From positions 1,364,001 to 1,428,000 of the forward strand of contig NZ_CP060497.1 of NCBI RefSeq assembly GCF_014334135.1: a stretch of DNA of 64,000 nucleotides. Reading direction: 5' to 3'. Below the pieces are notes generated by a model. The model saw only the letters and a list, made by a program, of their open reading frames with translations, was not told the DNA's origin and searched no databases. This document shows, piece after piece, positions 43,427 through 51,975 of the stretch. The translations under genes were made by a program, and so were the position numbers. The stretch is from Olivibacter sp. SDN3 (GTDB taxonomy: Bacteria > Bacteroidota > Bacteroidia > Sphingobacteriales > Sphingobacteriaceae). Positions within the stretch are counted from its first letter, which is position 1. Every line of letters begins with the position of its first letter.

Positions 43427-44965
43427 TTAACAACAATCTGTCCAACTCGCATCTTCGTCATATTCCATCAAAGGCACTGCATCGTTCTTGCTCGAGAGTT
43501 GTCCGACCAGCATAGTCAAATCCATATGGACATGCTGCTGCGTAATGTCAACGAGTTCCCGGCTAAACCCGGCATCCCGCAATACCAACACCATGTCAAA
43601 ACAGATCACCCGGGAAATGATTCTGCCCAGGGTTACCAAATCCCGTTTCTTTGGTTGATCCGGAAAGTCGAACGCTAAGCTCCCAACAAAATGCGGCGCG
43701 GCATGTGTAGTAAGCGCATAGCCTTTCAAGTAGCGTAGCAAATTTTTCTCTTTTCCTTTCCGCATGGCTTTAGACACAGCTTCCGCCACTTGCGTGTAAA
43801 GCATTTCGTTCGAGCCTTCAAAAATCTGAAAAGGCCGGCTGTCGACCATAGCCCTACCTGCTATATGGTCTAAGCAATAGCCGTTTGCGCCCGACAATTG
43901 TAAGCATATTTGCGCTGACTCATGCATGAAGTCTGTTAGTACGGCTTTTACACTATTCGCATCGATCCCGTTGCCCGAAACATCCTGCTCAATGGAACTC
44001 ACTTTCGAACCATATGCGCACATACCCGAACATAAGGTAAAAGCTGCTTGCAATCGTGACAGCTGAAATTTCACTGCATCCATTTCATTTAGCCGTAGGC
44101 CTGCCACCCGCCTTGTTTTACAGTGTTGCAAGGCCTCATCCAATAAACGCTTGATGAAACCCATCCCCATCCCCGGAAACTGCAGCCTACTGCGGTGTAA
44201 AGTATCCAGCATCAATTTAAGCCCGGTACTCTCCGCAACCAGACGATGTGCCATAGGGACTTCCACATCTATATGGTTCAGGCCATAAGGAATCGCATAC
44301 AGCCCCAGATTATTATAATACTGTTTCACTTCAATCTGCTGTTTCGCGTCGGCATTTTCGGTTAAAAAAAAATCTATATCGCGTACTAATTCCCCGCCTG
44401 CATTTTTTCTGCGAGCAGCCACCAGCCAATAGTTAGCCGCACCCGTTAAGCCTTGCCAATGTTTCTCCCCCTTTATCCGAAAGCTGTTTGCCCCTTCCTC
44501 GTAAAAAGTTTGCATATTCAGCGCATCACTGCCATAGCCCGGCTCGGTAATCATCAAACCTCCCATTGCCCTATTCTCCAGAAAATTTGTAAAAACCTGA
44601 TCCTGCCTAGCTACATGGACATACTTTGCAAAAGGCTCCAGAAACAAGGCAATGTTGATCCCAAAGATGAGGGATAGTGATAGAGACTCATAAGATGCAG
44701 CCGACAACACGCCCAAGCACTCTTTCACGATCATGCCACGGCCGCCATGACTTTCAGGAATAGCTACAGAAAGCGGCTTCATATCCATGATCTCACTCAG
44801 AAGGTGGGGTGGCAACCCTCTTTGCAGGCTCATAGCATTATAATCATATTCTGCACTAAAAAGGTTTGCTAACTTCTCTTTAAATGTACTAATAAAGGTA
44901 TCAAAATTTTGGACTTCACTTATTGGCTGTACAACATTCATCATGGCAGTTCTATTTACGATCAA
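43427..44965 (-). CDS. Acyl-CoA dehydrogenase-family flavoprotein
   Basis: The 512-residue protein has an N-terminal helical domain, the beta-barrel FAD segment (GGLMITEPGYGSDALNMQT and KHWQGLTGAANYWLV) and the C-terminal helical domain with IFEGSNEMLYTQVAEAVSKAM, where the Glu at the usual catalytic position is kept. About 130 extra C-terminal residues go beyond the normal length of about 385. It oxidises an acyl-CoA or a similar substrate. An AraC gene lies upstream on the same strand (81-bp gap) and may control it. Confidence 0.88.
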   Translation of the reverse strand: MIVNRTAMMNVVQPISEVQNFDTFISTFKEKLANLFSAEYDYNAMSLQRGLPPHLLSEIMDMKPLSVAIPESHGGRGMIVKECLGVLSAASYESLSLSLIFGINIALFLEPFAKYVHVARQDQVFTNFLENRAMGGLMITEPGYGSDALNMQTFYEEGANSFRIKGEKHWQGLTGAANYWLVAARRKNAGGELVRDIDFFLTENADAKQQIEVKQYYNNLGLYAIPYGLNHIDVEVPMAHRLVAESTGLKLMLDTLHRSRLQFPGMGMGFIKRLLDEALQHCKTRRVAGLRLNEMDAVKFQLSRLQAAFTLCSGMCAYGSKVSSIEQDVSGNGIDANSVKAVLTDFMHESAQICLQLSGANGYCLDHIAGRAMVDSRPFQIFEGSNEMLYTQVAEAVSKAMRKGKEKNLLRYLKGYALTTHAAPHFVGSLAFDFPDQPKKRDLVTLGRIISRVICFDMVLVLRDAGFSRELVDITQQHVHMDLTMLVGQLSSKNDAVPLMEYDEDASWTDCC

Positions 44966-45046
44966 GCTACAAAGTTAAATCGCGAACGCTCAAGGATTTA
45001 TTTGATTCTGTGCAAAGACTAGGACAAATCGTGCATTTTCAATCTT

Positions 45047-45916
45047 CTACTGCCTGGTTGTATATCGGTAATCTGTAGGCGACATGCCTACTAGTTTTTT
45101 AAAAACACGCGAAAAGTAAGAGGGATCCGGGAAGTCCAACTCGTAGCAGATGTCAGATACACTATTGCTGGATTCGAACAACATCAGCTGTGCGTGCATA
45201 ACCAGCACTTCCAAAATCAGTTGCTTCGATGACTTATTATATACAGTAGAAACGCATCTATTTAGGTAATTGGCTGATACGGCAAGTTTGTCTGTGTAGA
45301 ACCCAATGTGTTTCTGTTTCCTGCAATGTTTGTGCACCAATTGTTTGAACAGCATGGCGATCTCCTGTGTTCTACTTAAGACACGGTTAGAAGCAGAAAG
45401 TTTAATGATTTTCAGCAACAAGGATTTCAACAGGCTTTCCGTCAACTCTTTGTAGGGATCGGATGTATGTAGTTCCTCATAAAGCATTCTAAAAAGTTGA
45501 TTAATGCCATCGCTTACATCCTTCGATAAGTTGAGGAGTGGAGAAATGGTAAAGATGTTTAAAATCTCCTGTTCCCGGAATATGGAAGTCATGGCACTAT
45601 CGTTTATCAAAACACAATGCCCTTTAGCAGATGTATCCACCGATTTAATCGCCGAAATATTGCCATAGGTACTCATGAGGACCGCCGGAGCGTTCACAAC
45701 GTACACCTTTGGGCCAACCTGATGTTCAAAATAACCTTCGGTAAGGTGTATGAGCAGATTATATCCGAAGAGGATGGGCGGTATGGGAATTTTGAGATAA
45801 GGTGCAATGTCAATGAGCCGGAAAACCTTCACGGGCGAGTGCTTATAACGCAGGTGGTCCATATTGCCCACCATAAATCGTTCTACAAATTCATCCGCGT
45901 TGACCAATTTTTCCAT
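45047..45916 (-). CDS. AraC-family transcriptional regulator
   Basis: The 289-residue protein has an N-terminal ligand domain (about 30-150) and a C-terminal AraC domain (about 195-289; DKLAVSANYLNRCVSTVYNKSSKQ and SVSDICYELDFPDPSYFSRVFKKLVGMSPTDYR). It precedes the acyl-CoA dehydrogenase gene. It has a clear promoter at 45925-45955. Confidence 0.9.
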   Translation of the reverse strand: MEKLVNADEFVERFMVGNMDHLRYKHSPVKVFRLIDIAPYLKIPIPPILFGYNLLIHLTEGYFEHQVGPKVYVVNAPAVLMSTYGNISAIKSVDTSAKGHCVLINDSAMTSIFREQEILNIFTISPLLNLSKDVSDGINQLFRMLYEELHTSDPYKELTESLLKSLLLKIIKLSASNRVLSRTQEIAMLFKQLVHKHCRKQKHIGFYTDKLAVSANYLNRCVSTVYNKSSKQLILEVLVMHAQLMLFESSNSVSDICYELDFPDPSYFSRVFKKLVGMSPTDYRYTTRQ

Positions 45917-46230
45917 AGCTTATACAAACTTAGCTAAACCGTCCCTTTTGTGCAATTTAATTGGTTTATATAAATGATCTCAGAACAACGCATAATAGTG
46001 GCTGCAGCGTACTTTTCATGCTGCCAACATCACTACTAACTACGCAAAATATTTATTTAATTTTACAAAAAAACCGTAACATTGATTTTCGCTTTTTCAT
46101 GGAAATAAATGAATTACCGGGTTAGCTAATCACGAAATGCTGATTAAACCTGTTCAGGTATAGATCTCTTGGTAAGGCTTTGTAGCTGAACAGATCAAAA
46201 CCCGGGTTATATTAGAAATTATATATCTTT
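45917..46230. other. 314-bp divergent gap: AraC promoter and nested inverted repeats
   Basis: The AraC promoter on the minus strand has TTG (45955-45953), a 20-nt spacer and TAAGTTTG (45932-45925). The part nearest the hydrolase gene holds nested dyads (46116-46205). Nothing else is evident between about 45960 and 46115. Confidence 0.5.
46116..46208 (+). other. Nested inverted repeats, possible three-way-junction RNA or operator cluster
   Basis: Outer arms CCGGGTT (46117-46123) and AACCCGG (46199-46205) enclose two dyads: TAATCA/TGATTA (46127-46146, 8-nt loop) and CTGTTCAG/CTGAACAG (46150-46193, 28-nt loop). As RNA this folds into a three-way junction ending 23 nt before the start codon of the hydrolase gene. 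It does not match any riboswitch class I know. A TATCTTTA sequence just before the start codon could be the -7 element, in which case the repeats act as DNA sites. Confidence 0.35.
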
Positions 46231-46929
46231 ATGAATATGAGACTAATACTATTAATTTGTTTTGGACTGTTATCCTTATCATCCTTAGGCCAGCCAAATT
46301 TTATCAAACGGTTACAAGCGGGAAAGCCGCAGCATATTGTTGTATACGGCACCAGCCTATCAAGCGGCAATAATGGCGAGGCGTGGATGCACATAGTAGC
46401 TGAAACGATAAGCAACCAATATGGGGCGAATTTATTCAGCTATTCCCTTGCAGGTAAAGGCGGAATGTGGTCTACTTGGGGGGTGCAGCACCTAGAAGAC
46501 AATGTGATTGCTGAAAAACCTGATGCCGTGTTTATCGAGTTTGGTATTAACGACGCTTTTCTGGAACACGAAACCTCGGTTGCAGTAGCCAGGTTAAATT
46601 TGCTATATATGATAGACCGGATCAGGCTGTATAACGATTCATGTGACATTGTATTGCAAGTAATGAATATGCCAATAGGTAAATCTGCTAGCCTAAGGCC
46701 CCACCTAGATGCGTATTATACAATGTATCGGGAGGTAGCGAAGGAAAAAAATGCACTTTTAGTGGATCACTACGCCAGTTGGCAGAAAATTTTGAACCAG
46801 GGTGAAGGTGTATTTCTGCAATATGTGCCGGATGGCATTCATCCCAACACAATGGGGGGTGAAGAAATCATTGCACCTTTTATCCTTAAAACATTAGGGT
46901 TGAGATCAAATGAAGATGGTGAATTATAG
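46231..46929 (+). CDS. Secreted SGNH/GDSL-family hydrolase
   Basis: The 232-residue protein has a signal peptide (1-20). Block I is VVYGTSLSSG, with GTSL in place of GDSL and nucleophile Ser42. Block III is FGINDAF (Asn107) and block V is PDGIHPN (Asp201, His204). Gly75 in AGKGG is the probable block II residue. It probably acts as an esterase or carbohydrate deacetylase on the envelope or outside the cell. A second ATG two codons later is an alternative start. Confidence 0.88.
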   Translation: MNMRLILLICFGLLSLSSLGQPNFIKRLQAGKPQHIVVYGTSLSSGNNGEAWMHIVAETISNQYGANLFSYSLAGKGGMWSTWGVQHLEDNVIAEKPDAVFIEFGINDAFLEHETSVAVARLNLLYMIDRIRLYNDSCDIVLQVMNMPIGKSASLRPHLDAYYTMYREVAKEKNALLVDHYASWQKILNQGEGVFLQYVPDGIHPNTMGGEEIIAPFILKTLGLRSNEDGEL

Positions 46930-47007
46930 CAAGAGAAAACGTTTTGCAGGGAGTTGTTTAGCCTATTGTCCAATGCTGGTATGTTTTTCCTTTCTATAAA
47001 ATTAAAC

Positions 47008-47568
47008 CTATGGCATCAATCTATTGGACGCGATTATATTCCATTGCTTCGTGTCATGCTGTAAAAGACAGAAATCACAAACTTCAAACACTGCTTCATA
47101 TGGTTTATCTTTATATACTTCCCAGGCCCTTTGGTAGGCATCCGGTTTCAGGTCTCGATAAGCAATTGTCATATGCGGCTTAAAATGATGCTCCAGGAAA
47201 GAAACAGGGATTTGTGGGTAATGCTTTTCAAAGTCATGAATGATTGCCGACTGTAACTGCATCAAATGATCGCTTACAACAGGCTTTATAAAAATTACCG
47301 GGCTATTTTTATTGGCAAATGTTCCGAAATTCTTTAGTTCGGTGATGAAAGGTTTGACAATAGGAGGAATTTTACCAAACCAGTTAAGTAATTGCGTATG
47401 TGCTGAGCTACTTAATTTGAAGGGTGCCTTGAGCGTAATATGTGGTATTACCCTTAAGGCCTTACTGCAGTTATAGTTCTTCGCAAAAGCTGCTTTAATG
47501 GCGGTAACCTCCTCTAGTATGTTTTGCGGAGGTATGATAGCAACAAAATATAAATTTTGAAAAGACAT
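47008..47568 (-). CDS. 2'-5' RNA ligase/cyclic phosphodiesterase-family (2H) protein
   Basis: From the ATG at 47568 (MSFQNLYFVAIIPP) the protein has 186 residues; the 42 codons before it do not resemble the family and would overlap the divergent regulator's upstream region. Both 2H motifs are present: HITLKAPF and HMTIAYRD. Such proteins hydrolyse 2',3'-cyclic phosphates or join RNA ends; the cellular role in Bacteroidota is not settled. Confidence 0.85.
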   Translation of the reverse strand: MSFQNLYFVAIIPPQNILEEVTAIKAAFAKNYNCSKALRVIPHITLKAPFKLSSSAHTQLLNWFGKIPPIVKPFITELKNFGTFANKNSPVIFIKPVVSDHLMQLQSAIIHDFEKHYPQIPVSFLEHHFKPHMTIAYRDLKPDAYQRAWEVYKDKPYEAVFEVCDFCLLQHDTKQWNIIASNRLMP

Positions 47569-47741
47569 ATAGTAAGTATAAGAATTAAAAATACAAAAAT
47601 GATTTGTTTGTTCCTTCTTAATTATAAGCGTTGTGGGCAATGTCTTGACCCCAAACGTTAACAATCGGCCAAAGATTGGTATATTTACTTTCAAACAAAC
47701 ACTACATTATCGTTGTACTCATCAGAACCGGATCAACAACA

Positions 47742-48314
47742 GTGCACCAAAAATTAATCCATATCATGCGGGCGAGCAACATCAGTGACGATGTTGCCAA
47801 GGAAATGGTGCAGAATTTCAAAACGGTAAGTAAACGAAATAATATTTTATTGGCAAAAGGCAGGGTTGCCAGCGAAGTGTATTTTGTCGATTCTGGCTAT
47901 GTAATCTTAGAAAGCGAAATAAACGGAAATCCTTTTACCCGACATATTGCGAAAGAAGGAGAGTTTATCACGGTGATTGAGAGTTTCACTGCACGGCAGC
48001 CCAGTAAAGAAACCCTGAAAATGACGAAGGGTGCGCGTATCTATGCTTTAGGGTATAAGGAGTTCACAGCACTTTTAGACAAATATCCTACCCTGGAAGG
48101 CGCATTCAGGTTGGTTCTCCAGAACACCCTGATTAAGTGCCAAGCAAGAATAAATGACCTTTTGAGCTTAAGTGCTGAGGAATATTATGAGAAACTGATC
48201 AGCGAGACCCCCTACATACTGCAAGCGATTCCACAATATGAATTATCTACCTATTTGGGTATAAAACCGCAAAGCCTCAGCAGGATCAGGAGAAAGCTGA
48301 TGAACATTTCTTAA
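47742..48314 (+). CDS. Crp/Fnr-family transcriptional regulator
   Basis: I place the start at GTG 47742 (VHQKLIHIMRASN, 190 residues) because it matches the usual length of Bacteroidota Crp proteins. An ATG at 47676 and one at 47766 are alternatives. It has a cyclic-nucleotide-binding-like beta-roll (about 20-125; LLAKGRVASEVYFVDSGYVILE) and a shortened helix-turn-helix (QYELSTYLGIKPQSLSRIRRKL). It is divergent from the 2H-protein gene and upstream of a small outer-membrane protein gene 45 bp away. Confidence 0.85.
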   Translation: MHQKLIHIMRASNISDDVAKEMVQNFKTVSKRNNILLAKGRVASEVYFVDSGYVILESEINGNPFTRHIAKEGEFITVIESFTARQPSKETLKMTKGARIYALGYKEFTALLDKYPTLEGAFRLVLQNTLIKCQARINDLLSLSAEEYYEKLISETPYILQAIPQYELSTYLGIKPQSLSRIRRKLMNIS

Positions 48315-48359
48315 CATATGTGAAGATTTTGAATGTATGGTACGGCTAGTTTTGTAACT

Positions 48360-48959
48360 ATGAACATCAAGATTATGAAACTAGGAAAATTTTTAGCACT
48401 GATTATCGCCACTGCAATTTCTTTGCCGCTATTAGCGCAAAGCGAAAAACCATCGTCATCCACTTTTTCGGTGGAAACCCGCGTTACTAATTATATTCAA
48501 AGAGGTTACGACTTAAAAATCTTTTTTTATCCGGCAAACACCCGGATGTCATACGGTGTGTCTGTCACTGGGCAACGTCTGGAGGGCTTAGGAAAGGATT
48601 TGGTATTTGACGGAGACAACCTGGGTGAAATAAGCCTGCGGCTAAGCTGGGTAGCAAGCCTGCTGGCGAGGTATCACTTCTCTTCAGATTATAAAGGCTT
48701 TTTCGCTGAGTTTAGCGCTGGTATCGAAGAATTTAAAGCGAGCTACCAAATGACAGACCGGCGCGATTTGAACGGATTTCTTTCTCCGGGCATAGGCTAT
48801 TTATGGTTTCCATTTAGGAAAGACAAGTTTTACATCATGCCTAATATTTCGGTTAATTTCTTAATATTCAGACCTGAAATGCAACACATTGGTCCGGCGA
48901 CATACCGATTAAGAGCCGTGCATCCCAGCCCCTCATTATCCATTGGATGGAAGTTTTAG
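48360..48959 (+). CDS. Small outer-membrane beta-barrel-like protein, function unknown
   Basis: From the ATG at 48360 the protein has 199 residues with a signal peptide (MNIKIMKLGKFLALIIATAI, cleavage near LLAQ). The mature part alternates polar and hydrophobic residues, has Gly/Tyr-rich turns (YGVSVTGQRLEGLG, SPGIGYLWFPFRK) and ends in HPSPSLSIGWKF, with a terminal Phe as in outer-membrane barrels. No family recognised. It may be controlled by the Crp-like gene just upstream. Confidence 0.7.
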   Translation: MNIKIMKLGKFLALIIATAISLPLLAQSEKPSSSTFSVETRVTNYIQRGYDLKIFFYPANTRMSYGVSVTGQRLEGLGKDLVFDGDNLGEISLRLSWVASLLARYHFSSDYKGFFAEFSAGIEEFKASYQMTDRRDLNGFLSPGIGYLWFPFRKDKFYIMPNISVNFLIFRPEMQHIGPATYRLRAVHPSPSLSIGWKF

Positions 48960-48986
48960 TGAGTAAGGTGCATAGCGATCTTCTTA

Positions 48987-49415
48987 TTAGCTATAGTCAA
49001 CTAATTGTTTTAAATGATGCTCTAAATGTTCTACGTAATCTTCCATCAGATATAGCAAGGTATGGTTATTAGACCTTTTCTGTAATGCGAAATCATCCAG
49101 CTGTTTAAACAGAAATAACAATTGCCTATTATGAATGAGCCAAAACGTGATAAGCATCCCCTTTTCGGCATATTGATAATATGCTGCTTTACACCATTGA
49201 TCCTGATCATAAAAAATTTGTGGATTATCTTCAAACTGGGCCCTAATGAAGCGCTGATAGTTTACCGAAGCGCTATCAGCAAGATGACCTAGTATCTCTT
49301 TCTTGCTCCATTTGGTTAGAGCAGGTTTATTAGAGAAGTCTTTCTCTGAAATTGCCTGCAATAATGCTGGTATGGTATTTAAAAGATACTCGAACCGGTT
49401 TAAGATGTTATGCAT
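48987..49415 (-). CDS. DinB-like (DinB_2) four-helix protein
   Basis: The 142-residue protein has the DinB/YfiT pattern: SKKEILGHLADSASVNYQRF with the first metal His, and the C-terminal HLEHHLKQL with two more. DinB-fold proteins bind a divalent metal, and some act as thiol-dependent S-transferases. It stands alone, 41 bp downstream of the methyltransferase gene on the same strand and possibly co-transcribed with it. Confidence 0.85.
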   Translation of the reverse strand: MHNILNRFEYLLNTIPALLQAISEKDFSNKPALTKWSKKEILGHLADSASVNYQRFIRAQFEDNPQIFYDQDQWCKAAYYQYAEKGMLITFWLIHNRQLLFLFKQLDDFALQKRSNNHTLLYLMEDYVEHLEHHLKQLVDYS

Positions 49416-49456
49416 AACTTAAAGATAACATAAACTTTAACATTTGGAAAAACGGA

Positions 49457-50275
49457 TCAACTATTGCTTTTCTTCGTGGCTACAATGGAATATACCATCG
49501 GAATTCTCTTGTCTAAATGTGCTATTCTATATTTTTTTGGTTCGACTTCGACGCTTTTATTGAAGATGTTGTAGGGAGAGTAATCATATTCTTCAAGTGA
49601 GTTTATTTCGAGCTCGTTCTTAATGAGACTAGTGGTTACCTCCCCCAAACCATGATTCCACATTATGTTTTCATAATGTATATCGGCTGTTCTATCTGCA
49701 TAGGTACCACTTTCAGTCTCTATAATTGCGCCCGAGTTGAAATAGCTGTAGTCAATTTTTTCCAACCCCTCATCAAACATCCAAATTACGGGATGAAATT
49801 CTACAAAAATAAACCGCCCATTTGGTTTTAAAAATCTGGAGATGATCTTTGCCCATTGATTTAAATCGGGCAGCCAACTTATGGTTCCGTAGCTGGTAAA
49901 AACGAGATCGAACTGTTGGTCTAAGTACTTCGGCAAACCGTAAATGTCGCAACAGATGAAGCTGACATTTGCCTTTGTGGCCTTTGCAATCTGCTCTGCC
50001 TGTTCAATGGCCTTATCTGATAAATCAACACCGATAACTGTTGCTCCAAGCCTGCTCAGAGAAATAGAGTCTTGGCCGAAATGGCATTGTAAATGCAAAA
50101 TGCTTTTCCCTTCTATGTCTCCTAGTAAATCTAATTCAATAGCATTTAAGGACGTTTTCCCGGCTATAAAGCCTTTAACATCGTAAAATTTCGATTTCAG
50201 ATGTACCTCGGTTCGCTTGTTCCACGATTGCCGGTTGGTGGCTATATAGTTTTGTTCGGTATTCTTTTTTCCCAT
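49457..50275 (-). CDS. Class I SAM-dependent methyltransferase
   Basis: From Met36 of the longest frame (start 50275, MGKKNTEQNYIATNRQSWNKR) the protein has 272 residues; the 35 codons before it are basic and unlike the family. The SAM-binding motif is ILHLQCHFGQDSISLSRLGA with VIGVDLSDKAIEQA, and FDLVFTSYGTISWLPDL is the motif after strand 4. The substrate is unknown. A terminator (50449-50500) separates it from the SusD gene upstream. Confidence 0.88.
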   Translation of the reverse strand: MGKKNTEQNYIATNRQSWNKRTEVHLKSKFYDVKGFIAGKTSLNAIELDLLGDIEGKSILHLQCHFGQDSISLSRLGATVIGVDLSDKAIEQAEQIAKATKANVSFICCDIYGLPKYLDQQFDLVFTSYGTISWLPDLNQWAKIISRFLKPNGRFIFVEFHPVIWMFDEGLEKIDYSYFNSGAIIETESGTYADRTADIHYENIMWNHGLGEVTTSLIKNELEINSLEEYDYSPYNIFNKSVEVEPKKYRIAHLDKRIPMVYSIVATKKSNS

Positions 50276-50442
50276 GTTTGATTTCCGACGTGTCCGATTG
50301 CTGTTCACTCGTTTTACTTCCAATTGCGTACGTAAAGTTAAGGGTTTTGAGATTGAAATGGGAACAGGGAATTTGAACATGTAAGCATCACTTATATGCT
50401 AGCTGGTTTTATAACCTTTTGAGTAAAACAATAGGCCTTCGT

Positions 50443-50500
50443 GTAAAAAATGTCTTCAGGACGCTGAAGCCCAAGTAACGGGCAGCCTCCTGAAGACATT
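50443..50500 (-). terminator. Strong terminator of SusCD operon C
   Basis: AATGTCTTCAGGA (50449-50461) and TCCTGAAGACATT (50488-50500) form a perfect 13-bp stem, with an inner GCCC/GGGC hairpin. On the minus strand it is followed by TTTTTTAC. It begins 5 bp after the SusD stop. Confidence 0.85.
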
Positions 50501-50504
50501 CTGA

Positions 50505-51959
50505 TTAATAGCCGGGGTTTTGCGTGATCTTGCCCTGGTTAATATCTATCTGGCTTTGCGGTATGGGAAATACCAGATTATTTTGTGTGATCGGGGCCAC
50601 CAAATTGATTTCCTGAGCCTTGCTGTTTATGACAGTTATAGCCCTACCGGTACGTACCAAATCATACCAGCGGTGACCTTCAAATGCAAACTCCACTCTA
50701 CGTTCCTGTTCCATCGCCAGCCGGAAAGCTTCCTGATTGGGAATATCAGCCGCAGATTTTTCTGCTAACCCCGCCCGCTCCCTAATCCTGTTCAAATAGC
50801 TGAATGCTTCACCATTTGCTTCATACCCTTGCTCGTTCAAGCACTCTGCGTACATCAACAAAACATCAGCATAGCGAATCACCGGAATATTATTGGCATT
50901 ATCATTATTCAGTGCCGGATCAAACCTGTATTTTCTGACATATACATCCTGGATTGTTTGACCGTCTGCATTGACATAACTGGTTGCCAAAGAAAAGTCT
51001 CTTCGGATATCTTCGGGCTCATAAGCGTCGATTAAATCCTGAGTAGGCCGATTATTGCCGCCACCACCAAAATTAATTACGGCATTACCGGAGTTTTGAG
51101 GAGCAAAAGCATTAGGCCAAGGGTTCCCTATACCCATACCGGCAGCAAACTGGATTTCAAACACCGCTTCTCTTCCATTCTTTTGTGCCGGATCAAATGC
51201 TGCCTCGTAAGAGACCAGATCGTAAATATTCAGGTCGATTACTTCCTTCAATTTAGCAGCAGCCTCCGGGTATTTATTTTGCGTAAGATATATCTTGCCC
51301 AGTAATGCTTTAGCGGCCCCCTGCGTAACTCTACCGAGATCTCCTCCTGTAAAAGAAACCGGCAAATCGGCTTCTGCTTCTGAAAGATCTGTTTCTATTT
51401 GGGCGTAAACGGCACTCGCGGCGTCTCTTCCGTAATCATAGGCTTCATCCAAATCAGACATGAGCGATTTTGTAACTAATGGGACATCGCCGAAGGTACG
51501 CACCAATTCAAAGTATACAAAAGCCCGCAGAAATTTAGCCTCCGCGATGTATCTTCTTTTTAGCTCATCATCCATCTCAACTGGCTCAATTTTCTCCAAC
51601 ACCGTGTTAGCCCTCAAAATGGCGTTATACCCATCGTTCCACCGGCCGGCTATAAAGGGATTGGTGGTGCGGATATAGAAGCGATCAAGCTCATCCTGGT
51701 CGGTTACGGATCCCGACGCTACGGGGTAGGTATTATCGGAACTTATTTCGCCGAACACATAGTTGTTAGTGGAAATACCCGATCTCCGCAAAGCAGCGTA
51801 AGTGCCATTCAAAGCAACCTTCATGTCTTCAGCTGTTTTATAGAAGTTTTCACTTGCCGCAGAGGATATGGGCTGCAGATCCAGAAAACTATCTTTGCAA
51901 GACACCATAACAACAGCTAGGATCGCCGATATGTATATTTTCAAATGTTTCATTTTCAA
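50505..51959 (-). CDS. SusD/RagB-family outer-membrane lipoprotein, operon C
   Basis: The 484-residue protein has a lipoprotein signal with lipobox MVSC (MKMKHLKIYISAILAVVMVSCKD), FLDLQPISSAASENFYKT, the repeat segment IAEAKFLRAFVYFELVRTFGDVPLV, and the C-terminal EQERRVEFAFEGHRWYDLVRTGRA and NPGY. It follows susC by 16 bp and is the last gene of its operon. No hydrolase follows, so the substrate is open. Confidence 0.93.
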   Translation of the reverse strand: MKMKHLKIYISAILAVVMVSCKDSFLDLQPISSAASENFYKTAEDMKVALNGTYAALRRSGISTNNYVFGEISSDNTYPVASGSVTDQDELDRFYIRTTNPFIAGRWNDGYNAILRANTVLEKIEPVEMDDELKRRYIAEAKFLRAFVYFELVRTFGDVPLVTKSLMSDLDEAYDYGRDAASAVYAQIETDLSEAEADLPVSFTGGDLGRVTQGAAKALLGKIYLTQNKYPEAAAKLKEVIDLNIYDLVSYEAAFDPAQKNGREAVFEIQFAAGMGIGNPWPNAFAPQNSGNAVINFGGGGNNRPTQDLIDAYEPEDIRRDFSLATSYVNADGQTIQDVYVRKYRFDPALNNDNANNIPVIRYADVLLMYAECLNEQGYEANGEAFSYLNRIRERAGLAEKSAADIPNQEAFRLAMEQERRVEFAFEGHRWYDLVRTGRAITVINSKAQEINLVAPITQNNLVFPIPQSQIDINQGKITQNPGY

Positions 51960-51975
51960 AATGTTTTAGAATAAA

